Shown: one piece after another, positions 51,780-59,398 of the stretch | Numbering within the stretch: the first letter of the stretch is position 1 | Layout of the letters: each line of letters opens with the position of its first letter | Assembly: GCA_003665935.1 (NCBI GenBank) | Contig: QPLR01000005.1 | Location: 124,001-188,000 of the forward strand | Origin: Halobellus sp. Atlit-31R | Lineage (GTDB): Archaea; Halobacteriota; Halobacteria; Halobacteriales; Haloferacaceae | DNA length: 64,000 nt | Direction of reading: 5' to 3' | Notes under the pieces: model-generated | Database searches by the model: none | What the model was told of the DNA's origin: nothing | Seen by the model: only the letters and a program-made list of their open reading frames with translations | Program-made: the position numbers and the translations under genes

Positions 51780-51846
51780 CGATTCGCGCCCTGAGTTTAG
51801 CACGGCCATAGAAACCTATCAGCCTCTGAGGACTTCAACAGAGCCA
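51780..51846 (+). mobile_element. IS-end-like dispersed repeat, copy B
   Basis: Starts gattcgcgccctgagtttag and ends gaggacttcaacagagcc. Best preserved copy of the end. The outside flank is the promoter of the DUF7342-like gene. Nothing else is seen in 51618-51870. Confidence 0.6.
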
Positions 51847-51904
51847 AGTTTGTGAATTATTCCGCGCTATCAAGATTTATTCCGTCTCATCTCGTACGCC
51901 GTGT

Positions 51905-52480
51905 ATGGAAGAGCCACGCGAGGAACTGAAGGCCGACGCCGAGGAGCGTGCCGAAGCACCCGACTTCGAGGCCTTGACTCCCCCGGAAGAGTTGGTGCGT
52001 GGCGACCGAACGCGAGACGACTTCTTCGACGCCGTCCTCGCCCTCGACAGTCCGGCAACGGCGAAGGAAGTCGCCGAGCTCGCGGGCCACGGTGTCGATG
52101 CCGCACGCGAGTACTTGGCCTGGTTCGAGCGGATGGGGATCGTAACACAGGTCACGGACTCGCCAGCCACCTACGAACGGAACCAGGAGTACCTGAACTG
52201 GCGACGGGTCCAGAAGCTCCGTCAACAGTACTCAACTGACGAACTTCTCGACCTTCTGAAGACGGAATCAGAGCGTGTAGAGACGTTGCAGAGCGAATTC
52301 GACGTCGAGTCGCCGGACGAAATCTCGATTACACGCTATGCGAGCGAGACAGGGCACTCCATCGAGAACGTCTGGGAACGCCTCTCTGCGTGGCAGACAG
52401 CCCGCCGCCGGGTGGCGCTGCTCGAACGAGCACTCACGACTCGATCCGGTGACGGTGCCGATATGCAGTCAGCGGTGTGA
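51905..52480 (+). CDS. Winged-helix protein, antitoxin candidate (DUF7342-like)
   Basis: 191 residues. N-terminal acidic region, then a winged helix (DSPATAKEVAELAGHGVDAAREYLAWFERMGIV, about 48-85) and a helical C-terminal half. Start is ATG 51905, 28 nt after TATA-like agatttatt. The stop overlaps the toxin-like gene (GTGA). Likely regulator/antitoxin of that partner. Confidence 0.75.
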   Translation: MEEPREELKADAEERAEAPDFEALTPPEELVRGDRTRDDFFDAVLALDSPATAKEVAELAGHGVDAAREYLAWFERMGIVTQVTDSPATYERNQEYLNWRRVQKLRQQYSTDELLDLLKTESERVETLQSEFDVESPDEISITRYASETGHSIENVWERLSAWQTARRRVALLERALTTRSGDGADMQSAV

Positions 52481-52920
52481 GCGGCGACGACGAGACCGCG
52501 TCGGACTCACGTAGCGGTGCACCGATCGATTTCGACCGGCTCGATGCGATCCGAGAGCGTTTCTCGGCTGGTGACCGCTTCGAGCGAATCGACGACCAGC
52601 CAGCGTTTGCGCCGGAGCGACTGGTCGGGCTGTACGACCAGCGGTTCTACCCGGAACGAATTCATACTGCCCGCTTGGAGGTCGTCTGGTACAAAAACGG
52701 AGACTTCTCGCTTCACTATTACGAGGAACACGAGAGCGGCGAGTTCGATCACAGATGGGATAGGCACCCATCCAGTCACAACACCCGCGACCACGTTCAC
52801 CCGAGCCCCGATGCACCGACACCCGGCGACGACGCGTCACATCCGGCTGATTGGCGAGACGTGCTCTCGGCGGTTCTCTCGGAGATCGAAGCCCGACAGC
52901 GTGCTTTCTGGGCCGAGTAG
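52477..52920 (+). CDS. TumE-like (DUF6516) toxin candidate
   Basis: 147 residues, GTG start. The run DQRFYPERIHTARLEVVWYK, then FDHRWDRHPSSHNTRDHVHP and PADWRDVLSAVLSEIEARQ, is characteristic of the DUF6516/TumE toxin family. It is coupled to a winged-helix partner as in TumE-TumA pairs. Family from memory; a profile search would decide. Confidence 0.7.
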   Translation: MSGDDETASDSRSGAPIDFDRLDAIRERFSAGDRFERIDDQPAFAPERLVGLYDQRFYPERIHTARLEVVWYKNGDFSLHYYEEHESGEFDHRWDRHPSSHNTRDHVHPSPDAPTPGDDASHPADWRDVLSAVLSEIEARQRAFWAE

Positions 52921-53037
52921 CGGAGACATCTGACTCCCCCGGGGACCGATCTACGACTTCTGCGTGGTGACTCTGGCACGAAGCACGCAACACTCAGGCA
53001 GGGGCTGCATCGATTAGCGGAATTGAGGCGATCATAG

Positions 53038-53517
53038 TTATTGGGTTAGATTCATATTGAGATGGAGATCGGTGAGAATGTGATAATACACCTGATGTTT
53101 ATCAACGCCTGTTTCAGCACAAAACTGGTTGATCTCACTTGCACTCCAATCTCTGCCAATCTCAGCTAGCAGATTATAGAAGGAGGACGAATATCGCGGA
53201 ACTTCTTCATTTGTTCGAGCAATCAGCCCTTCCGCTACAAGATCTGAGAGTATCGACTCGAAGGCCGGTTCATCCTCCGGAGAAGTCGATTTTTTGCCAT
53301 ATTCGGGGTGGTTGTCGAATTGATAAAAATGATCTTCAGCCATTCTGATCGGTGAATCGCCATCGTCTTCCAGGAACTGATAGACTAGTTGATGAGTGGG
53401 GCTCATATCGTCGATACTCGGTGTGTCGACTTCTCCTCCGTACCGACGGAGGAGTGCCTCTATCAGTTCCGCCTCGATGTCATACTCTCGGACTAGTTGT
53501 TCAGGCGTTTTTGACAT
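53038..53517 (-). CDS. Hypothetical soluble protein
   Basis: 159 residues, mostly alpha-helical; DNA-binding-like turn at IESILSDLVAEGLIARTNEEVPRYS-like region (about 90-115) suggests a winged-helix element. Lower GC. TATA-like attaaatat 26 nt upstream. No family recognised. Confidence 0.6.
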   Translation of the reverse strand: MSKTPEQLVREYDIEAELIEALLRRYGGEVDTPSIDDMSPTHQLVYQFLEDDGDSPIRMAEDHFYQFDNHPEYGKKSTSPEDEPAFESILSDLVAEGLIARTNEEVPRYSSSFYNLLAEIGRDWSASEINQFCAETGVDKHQVYYHILTDLHLNMNLTQ

Positions 53518-53576
53518 AGTTATATCAGCTTCTCTCCAGCTATTAAATATTTCTAGTTGACATAAATTTGTTGCTG

Positions 53577-53640
53577 AATGTGCGCTATGTATTCAGCAGG
53601 ACTGCTGAAACCTATCACTGATTGAGAGTTTCAACAAGGC
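53577..53640 (+). mobile_element. IS-end-like dispersed repeat, copy C
   Basis: Begins tgtgcgctatgtattcagca and ends gagtttcaacaaggcc. Related to copies A and B. In the gap 53518-53900 it is followed by the IS605-like hairpin and then nothing recognisable until the kinase promoter. Confidence 0.55.
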
Positions 53641-53730
53641 CGTCCGTCAGTATTAGGCCCGATCAAACTCACGGCTCGGACTCTGGTGTAGCTGATATCA
53701 AGTGATCAGTATCCCTCGAAAGCGCCATTT

Positions 53731-53782
53731 CTACAGGCGGAGCAGGCCGAGTGCCTCGGGGCTTGACCCCGAGGCGGTTCAC
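53731..53782. mobile_element. IS200/IS605-type right-end hairpin remnant, second copy
   Basis: Perfect 9-bp stem GCCTCGGGG (53753-53761) / CCCCGAGGC (53767-53775), loop cttga, within tctacaggcggagcaggccg and ggttcaccc flanks. Nearly identical to 27475-27525. No tnpA or tnpB beside it. Confidence 0.55.
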
Positions 53783-53900
53783 CCGTAGCCGACGTGAGAG
53801 CGTCAAATCTGGATAGAAAACGAAGGTGTTGAGTATTACTGAAAGTGTTAACTAAAGACGAACGGACAGGACTATTATCTCTATAGAATTTTAGTACCAT

Positions 53901-55619
53901 ATGAGCACTGCGTATCAGTTGACCCCGTCTATGCCGCTGTTCGCATTTGCTTTCTTGCTCACGCTCGGCCTGTGTGTGTACGCGGGTGTGCGGTATCTGC
54001 GACACGACCGGCGGCCAGTGATTCTTGCTTTCGCCGTGTTGATGGCAGCGGTCAGTTCTTGGGAGCTACTCAACTTTCTCGCCGACGCCGTTACCGCCGA
54101 ACAACTGAAGCTCCTCAGTAAAAACCTCACGAACGCCGTCTCATACACGTTGTATATCTACGGGCTCCTCGCGTTCTCGCTCGCGTACACCGACAACAAT
54201 CGGTGGATCCGGTGGGTCGCCCTCGCCTGTGCCGTCCATCTCGTTGGTATGAGTACTGCGCTCTTCGTCGCACCAGAACTGCTGTACGAGTCCAACGGGC
54301 TGACGACAAAGGGAGCGGTCACCATCGCTGGGTTCAGCTTCGAGCAGTTCGTCTCGCTTGACCGGACACTCAACCCGGCGTTCGTGCTTCTTGCGATCCA
54401 TGGACAGCTGTTGACACTGACTGCTGGTGCTGTTTTCGTCCAACACTTCTTGCGAGCTCAACAAACCCCCGACCCCGGGCAAATCGGTATGATACTGCTT
54501 GGTATCGGGGCCCCGATGGTTTCCAGTTTCCTACTCCTCAGCGGCCTCGCCCCACCGGCGTGGAATCCGACAGATTTCTCTTTTGTTGTCACTGCGATCG
54601 TCTTCGCGCTCGCGGTATTCCGGTACCGTCTGTTCCGACTCGTCCCTGTGGGGCGCCAGCAGGTTGTTCGGATGATGAACGACCCGGTCGTCCTGACCGA
54701 CGACGACGACCGCGTCGTCGACAGCAACCAGGCCGCGCGTGACCTGTTCGCAGCCGGATCGGACTGGCGGGGAGCGACTGCCGCGTCGTTCTTCGGTCCG
54801 CTCGCCGAACAAATCCTGCGATCACGCGACACGACTGATGCCGAAACTGAGACACTCGTCAGTCAAGATGACGGCGACCGCTACTTCGATCTTAATACGA
54901 CACCGATCTGGACGCCGACAGATGAAGTTGGCGGGCGTTTGATTGTCCTCCGTGAGGTCACGGAACTGATCGAGAGCAGGCACAAAGTCCAGCGGCAGAA
55001 CGAGCGGCTTAATGAATTTGCAGATATCGTGGCACACGACCTTCGAAACCCAATGACGGGAGCGGTCGGTTTTCTCGAAATCGCCCGCAAAACGAACGAG
55101 TCACAACATTTCGACCGCGTCGAACAATCCCTGGGCCGGATGGAGGAGCTCATCGACGAGTTGTTGCTGATCGCACGCGGCAATCGCCAGGCAGTCAACA
55201 TACGCACCCACCAATTACAACCAATCGTGGAGGAGGCGTGGTCATACACCGACGCCCCGAAAGCGACCCTGTCCGCAGACGGCCCGCTCGGTGAGATACA
55301 GGCCGATGAGACACGACTGCTGCAACTGTTCGGCAATCTCTTCCGTAACAGTATCGAACACGGCGGCGACAACATTACCGCGGAAGTCGGCCTCCTCGCT
55401 GACGGGGAGGGCTTCTACGTCGCCGATGACGGGCCAGGGTTCTCCGAAAAGAACCGGACAGAGTTCGAAGCATTTGCCGACACGGATGAGATATCGTGGG
55501 CTGGAATCGGACTGATGAGCGTTACTGATGTCGTGGAAGCACACGGATGGGACCTCTCAGTACCCGCGACAGAACAGGGAGCACGCGTCGAAATCCGAGC
55601 TGGTGAGCAGAGCGAGTGA
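53901..55619 (+). CDS. Histidine kinase with 7TM sensor region
   Basis: 572 residues. Seven N-terminal membrane helices (about 10-235), PAS-like domain (about 250-345), HisKA with phospho-acceptor His in EFADIVAHDLRNPMTGAV (about 378) and HATPase_c with NLFRNSIEHGG, ADDGPGFSE and GIGLMSV. The histidine kinase N-terminal 7TM type is common in haloarchaea. TATA-like ctattatct lies 25 nt upstream. A broken receiver domain follows, so it may have lost its own regulator. Confidence 0.92.
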   Translation: MSTAYQLTPSMPLFAFAFLLTLGLCVYAGVRYLRHDRRPVILAFAVLMAAVSSWELLNFLADAVTAEQLKLLSKNLTNAVSYTLYIYGLLAFSLAYTDNNRWIRWVALACAVHLVGMSTALFVAPELLYESNGLTTKGAVTIAGFSFEQFVSLDRTLNPAFVLLAIHGQLLTLTAGAVFVQHFLRAQQTPDPGQIGMILLGIGAPMVSSFLLLSGLAPPAWNPTDFSFVVTAIVFALAVFRYRLFRLVPVGRQQVVRMMNDPVVLTDDDDRVVDSNQAARDLFAAGSDWRGATAASFFGPLAEQILRSRDTTDAETETLVSQDDGDRYFDLNTTPIWTPTDEVGGRLIVLREVTELIESRHKVQRQNERLNEFADIVAHDLRNPMTGAVGFLEIARKTNESQHFDRVEQSLGRMEELIDELLLIARGNRQAVNIRTHQLQPIVEEAWSYTDAPKATLSADGPLGEIQADETRLLQLFGNLFRNSIEHGGDNITAEVGLLADGEGFYVADDGPGFSEKNRTEFEAFADTDEISWAGIGLMSVTDVVEAHGWDLSVPATEQGARVEIRAGEQSE

Positions 55620-55658
55620 CCTGTAGAGCCAAGGGTCGCTGCGACGACGTGTGGATAG

Positions 55659-55877
55659 GAGACGCATATAAACACAGAAATAGTCATACCAGAGGACGAT
55701 GAGACGACCCGGGAAGTCGTCGAATTCAACTTGACTGACAACGGATGGGACGTGGTGTCGTTCACAGACGGTGCTGAGTGTTGGGAGCATCTCGAATTAC
55801 GGACCAGCGACCCACCAGATCTCGTGGTCTTAGACGTGACGAGGCCCGAACTCAATGGCCTTTCGCTTCTTGAATGA
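55659..55877 (+). pseudogene. Response-regulator receiver domain, truncated
   Basis: The frame gives EIVIPEDDETTREVVEFNLT, then FTDGAECWEHLE and PDLVVLDVTRPELNGLSLLE followed by TGA. The acidic pair and the phospho-Asp (VVLDV) of a CheY-like receiver are kept. There is no start codon, and the K and T active-site region is missing. Probably the former partner of the kinase just upstream. Confidence 0.8.
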
Positions 55878-55959
55878 GTCTGGGATTACGACACACTCAT
55901 AAACTAGCAAAATATTACGGGGAAGGACTCACCCGGCGGCTGTGAGTACGTAGACACGT

Positions 55960-56961
55960 ATGCCGCCCGCCGTCCGTGGAATCGGACACCTTTCGTTGAC
56001 TGTCGCCCCGGTAGTACTGCTCGTTGCGGCCGCACTCGATTCCGCCCGCGCCGTCGAGCTCGTGCCGCCGTCAGTGATCTGGCTCGCTGCCATCCCGTTG
56101 ATCGCGTGCATCGGCTACGTCGCTGGGTTGGAGGCCGACGCCGTCCTCGGGGGGTGGAACACGCAGGCGGCGATCCCCGAATCTACCGACATAGCGACGA
56201 TTCTCGCGGTAACCGCCGGCGCGCCGCTCACCCGGCTCTTGGCCGTCGACTTGGGACTGGGCGTGGTTGTCGCCGCCGCTTTGGTCGGGCTCTTGGTCGA
56301 CCGTCTGATCCCATCGTACGGTGCCGCCGTCTACTGCGGGGCGTTCGTCGGGATGGCCTCGCCCGCGCTGTTCTCGGGGCTCCCGGCTGTGACGGCCGCG
56401 GGACTTCTCGCCGGCGCGGTGTTCATCGCGGCTGACCGGGTGTTCGACGGGTTTGGCGGTAAACTCGGGACCGCGGCGTTCGTGGGCTGTGCCGCCGTCG
56501 CGCTGGCGCTCGGTGCCGAGGGCGGGTCGGGAAGCGCCGTCTCGGGGTCGACCGCCGTCGGCTACGCACTCGCGGGCGCAGCAGCCGCCGTGATAACCCA
56601 CGTTAGTTCCGTCCGCTTGAACCACGGCCCGGTCCAGGCGTCCGCGCTGGTCGGCCTCGTCGGCGGTCTCGTCTGTCCGGCGCTTCTGGCCGGCGGGGAC
56701 GGCGTCGCCGCGGTCGTCTTCTGTGCGTCCTTCGCGGGGATGGCGCGCCCCGACCGCGTCCCGGGTATCGGAGCGATGGCGGTCGCGGGTGTGGTCTGCG
56801 GCGCGCTCGTCGCCGCCACAACCCCCGTCCTCGTGGGGTTCGGCGGCAAACTCGGGACGATCGCGTTCGCGGCGTGTCTGGTGGTCCGCGGGCTGTTCGC
56901 CATCGGTGCCGACGCCATCCCCTCTGCGCTCCCGGCGCCAGCCGATGGGCTTGACTCCTGA
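55960..56961 (+). CDS. Multi-helix membrane protein with internal duplication
   Basis: 333 residues, about ten helices. Two halves share a motif: FGGKLGTAAFVGCAAV (about 166-182) and FGGKLGTIAFAACLVV (about 288-304), each after a YCGAFVGMASP/FCASFAGMARP segment. This points to a duplicated transporter-like fold. Family not recognised. Chromosome-like GC, unlike the neighbours. Confidence 0.65.
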   Translation: MPPAVRGIGHLSLTVAPVVLLVAAALDSARAVELVPPSVIWLAAIPLIACIGYVAGLEADAVLGGWNTQAAIPESTDIATILAVTAGAPLTRLLAVDLGLGVVVAAALVGLLVDRLIPSYGAAVYCGAFVGMASPALFSGLPAVTAAGLLAGAVFIAADRVFDGFGGKLGTAAFVGCAAVALALGAEGGSGSAVSGSTAVGYALAGAAAAVITHVSSVRLNHGPVQASALVGLVGGLVCPALLAGGDGVAAVVFCASFAGMARPDRVPGIGAMAVAGVVCGALVAATTPVLVGFGGKLGTIAFAACLVVRGLFAIGADAIPSALPAPADGLDS

Positions 56962-56984
56962 CCCGCGGCCGTTCCGGGGGGCGG

Positions 56985-57208
56985 GGTTCACCTGGCGGCA
57001 CCGCCAACACCGGGGTCGTGGCCCCGCGGACCACCCGCTCGGTCGTGCTGCCGGCGCGTCGGATCCGACTGACCCCGCTGCGGCCGTGGGTCCCCATCGC
57101 GGTCAGGTCGATGTTGCCCTTCGCCACGAACTCAAGGGTCTCTTCGGCGGGAGTGCCTCGGCGCAGGTGCTTCTCGACCGCGACTCCCAGGAGGATATCA
57201 AAGCTCAT
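56985..57208 (-). pseudogene. UspA-like C-terminal fragment
   Basis: Minus-strand GTPAEETLEFVAKGNIDL, AMGTHGRSGVSRIRR and ERVVRGATTPVLAV are the second half of a universal stress protein (G-x2-G-x9-S/T motif). The first 70 residues are absent. It opens at an ATG inside the end of the antitoxin gene at 57198-57395. Confidence 0.7.
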
Positions 57209-57395
57209 CGAACTGCGTCAGGTCCTCCTCGTCGGCCTCGCGGACCCCGCGGGCCACGTCTGCCAGATGACGCCGGTTGTGTTCCTGGATCAATCTCTCC
57301 AGCAGCTCGTCGTACGTTTCGCCAGCTGATTTCAGTTCGTTCAGCTCTTTCCATCTTTCCTCTGTGACTGGTATTCGTTTACCTGCTGTCGACAT
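57198..57395 (-). CDS. Solitary VapB-like (DUF7557-type) antitoxin
   Basis: 65 residues. RIPVTEERWKELNELKSAGE and TYDELLERLIQEHNRRH match ribbon-helix-helix antitoxins of the haloarchaeal VapB group. No PIN toxin is downstream; a UspA fragment is found there instead. Could be an orphan antitoxin acting on a distant toxin. Confidence 0.7.
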   Translation of the reverse strand: MSTAGKRIPVTEERWKELNELKSAGETYDELLERLIQEHNRRHLADVARGVREADEEDLTQFDEL

Positions 57396-57717
57396 TGGAA
57401 TTCACGTCCTGTCGTCTCCCATAACGCAATCATCTCCGCCCCACTCGGGCGTTTTCTCACCCTAAATGCGGATCCGGAGAGAGGGACGCGCCTTTTTCAG
57501 AGCACCCCGGTTTGCCAAGCGAGGGCCTTTTGTCGGGTTTTTGTGTGCAATGCTCACGACCCTTACAATCTAAAACCTGCGCAGGTGGGTCCATACTGAA
57601 ATTGGCATCTCAATTCTGCGTTTGAGAAGTAACCTATGTCTACGTGCTGAACCGGCGCTCTCAGGAATACTCCTTCGAGCTGGGGTCTGAAATTGACGGC
57701 CGCTGGCACGTCTAAGA
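57396..57717. other. Non-coding gap, nothing recognised
   Basis: About 320 bp with lower GC. No reading frame with family likeness, no repeat of the two families described, and no clear hairpin. It holds only the promoter of the antitoxin gene at its left edge. Confidence 0.5.
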
Positions 57718-58593
57718 TTAATAAGTGATTCGTCCAGACTGTACGGTCGGATCGTGGTTCGGGAGTACCGCGACACAGTCCGAACGGCCGGCCACGGAGC
57801 GGACCCACTCTAGGGAGGTTCGTGCTGCTTCTCGGTCGGTTGTCAGACCAGGAATGGTCCCATCTTGGAGTGACTGCCTTCCGTAGATGACGTCACTTGT
57901 CAGGAGAACCCAGCCCTCGTCTGTCCGTGCCAGAATCGCAATCTGTCCCTCGTCGTGGCCCGGTACCCAGACCAACTGTATTGCCCCGTCACCGAAAAGG
58001 TCGTGCGAGCGTCCAAACGGACCAAGACCACTCTCCTCGAACCCAAATGGTGAGAACTCGATTCCGTCCCACATATTGCCGGCGAGGAACCGATTCTGCG
58101 AAAACCGGCTCGTTGCATCAGCTAATGCTCGCTCACTCACGAGAATTTCTGGCGCATCTCGAACCAACTCGAGTCCGCTGACGTGGTCTGAGTGCATATG
58201 TGTGATGACGACAGAGGCGAGGTCTGCCGGTGTGAGTTCCCTGGCGGCCAACTGCTCGGTCACCGCTGCACCGTCGGGAAGTCGGGCGTCGAACATCGAC
58301 GAGAGTACCCTGCCGAGATGACCGCGTTCGTCGGTTCGAACGTCGGTATGCCATCCAGTGTCAACCAGCACTGGCCCTTCCGGGTGCGAGATCAAGTACG
58401 CCGACACCGGCACCCGGACTCGATTCGAGTCCGACCGAAACCAGCCCGTTTCCGGGGCCGGATGCCAGGTCTGTTCCTCGTATGCGAGTGCGCGGTCGAT
58501 GGCTACTGATCCAGTGTGTAGGACGTCGACAGTTACGGTCGTCTGGTCGTGTTCAGTACTGGGAACTGCTGCCGCCTCTGGGATTGGTTCCAT
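57718..58593 (-). CDS. Metallo-beta-lactamase-fold hydrolase, AHL-lactonase-like
   Basis: 291 residues from the ATG ending at 58593. HxHxDH is present in ITHMHSDHVSGLEL (near 135), with GHDEGQIAIL and LTSDVIYG and a final His in LPNHDPTV giving the full set of metal ligands of N-acyl homoserine lactonase-type enzymes. The true substrate in haloarchaea is unknown. The start is set by a TATA-like actatcttatg 29 nt upstream. Divergent from the HxlR gene. Confidence 0.85.
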   Translation of the reverse strand: MEPIPEAAAVPSTEHDQTTVTVDVLHTGSVAIDRALAYEEQTWHPAPETGWFRSDSNRVRVPVSAYLISHPEGPVLVDTGWHTDVRTDERGHLGRVLSSMFDARLPDGAAVTEQLAARELTPADLASVVITHMHSDHVSGLELVRDAPEILVSERALADATSRFSQNRFLAGNMWDGIEFSPFGFEESGLGPFGRSHDLFGDGAIQLVWVPGHDEGQIAILARTDEGWVLLTSDVIYGRQSLQDGTIPGLTTDREAARTSLEWVRSVAGRSDCVAVLPNHDPTVQSGRITY

Positions 58594-58636
58594 ACGCTTT
58601 CCTACGACCCGACGTGTCATAAGATAGTCAGTACAT

Positions 58637-58669
58637 CTACATGTAGTCGCTACAGCTGCCAGTAGCGAC
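58637..58669. promoter_or_regulatory. Divergent operator between the MBL and HxlR genes
   Basis: Perfect inverted repeat GTCGCTAC (58646-58653) / GTAGCGAC (58662-58669), 8-bp spacer, directly preceded by the palindrome CTACATGTAG (58637-58646). It lies between the two TATA boxes, the right position for HxlR to control both genes. Confidence 0.6.
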
Positions 58670-58705
58670 AATACGATTATAACGGTTCGAGCAAGTGAGG
58701 AGGAT

Positions 58706-59047
58706 ATGGCCCACGAGCATCCGGAGTACGATCCGGCGGACCGTGTCGCCGAGGATGCCGAGTTGGCCGAGTTTTTCGACTTACTCGGTCGGCCACATAC
58801 GACGGCGATCCTCCGTCGCTTCGCCTGTGATTCTGGCCCCTGGCGCTACTCGGAGCTACAGGAGACGCTCGATATCTCTCCGACGACGCTCTCGAATCGG
58901 CTGGCCGCACTCACTGAGGCCGGCATCATCGAACGTGAGTCGTACGACGAGATTCCACCGCGGGTCGAGTACTCGACCACGGCAAAGGGCGAAGCGCTTC
59001 GCCCGCCGTTCGAGGAACTGTTGGTCTGGATCGACAGCTACGACTGA
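58706..59047 (+). CDS. HxlR-family transcriptional regulator
   Basis: 113 residues. The HxlR winged helix includes LLGRPHTTAILRRFACDSGPWRYSEL and SPTTLSNRLAALTEAGIIERES; the Cys near residue 38 may sense redox or electrophiles. Leaderless by TATA-like gattataac 27 nt upstream, though a GAGGAGG sequence also precedes the ATG. Divergent from the lactonase-like gene, which it probably represses. Confidence 0.88.
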   Translation: MAHEHPEYDPADRVAEDAELAEFFDLLGRPHTTAILRRFACDSGPWRYSELQETLDISPTTLSNRLAALTEAGIIERESYDEIPPRVEYSTTAKGEALRPPFEELLVWIDSYD

Positions 59048-59072
59048 CTTATCTGGCGGGCCGTAGGTGATT

Positions 59073-59109
59073 TTGACATCCTCCTCCTGAAGCTGGAGGA
59101 GGATGTCAA
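59073..59109. mobile_element. Perfect 15-bp inverted repeat hairpin
   Basis: TTGACATCCTCCTCC (59073-59087) and GGAGGAGGATGTCAA (59095-59109) with a 7-nt loop tgaagct. The gacatcctcc/ggaggatgtc ends are like the terminal hairpins of haloarchaeal IS200/IS605-type elements; it can also serve as a terminator for the HxlR gene. Confidence 0.6.
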
Positions 59110-59179
59110 TCAGAAACTGAAGCTACCGGAACCTGGAACGCGCGTCAGAATTTTCGCCGAGCGGAGAGGACACTCCCGT

Positions 59180-59302
59180 ATGGATAGAGATCACAGCGAG
59201 CCGGTCGGCTGGATGTCCTGTATTCGGTTCTGGGTAGTCGGCGGATGGACTCTGATCATCGTCGGAGCATTGTTGATGGCGATGTCGACGGTGATTCTCT
59301 GA
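59180..59302 (+). CDS. 40-residue single-span membrane peptide
   Basis: Begins MDRDHSEPVGWMSCIRFWVV, then a hydrophobic segment GGWTLIIVGALLMAMSTVIL to the end. One membrane helix, acidic N-terminus. No family known; small size lowers certainty. Confidence 0.35.
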   Translation: MDRDHSEPVGWMSCIRFWVVGGWTLIIVGALLMAMSTVIL

Positions 59303-59320
59303 CCAATTCGCACACAGGCA

Positions 59321-59380
59321 CTCACGGCTGATTCGATTTCCGGATCGTGAAATAAACTACGGTAATAAGAATTCTATCCT
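59321..59380 (+). repeat. Dispersed repeat, copy 4 (diverged)
   Basis: ctcacggctgattcg and gtgaaataaactacgg align with copies 1-3. On the minus strand the frame gives RSLFHDPEIESAV, matching RCLSHDPISELAV of copy 3. It lies just past the 3' end of the integrase gene. Confidence 0.6.
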
Positions 59381-59398
59381 TCTTCGGAAAAATACCGC

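Noticed and set aside
56071-56991. Minus-strand 306-residue frame over the duplicated membrane protein
   Set aside because: Arg/Asp/Glu-rich shadow; the plus strand gives a coherent multi-helix protein with an internal repeat.
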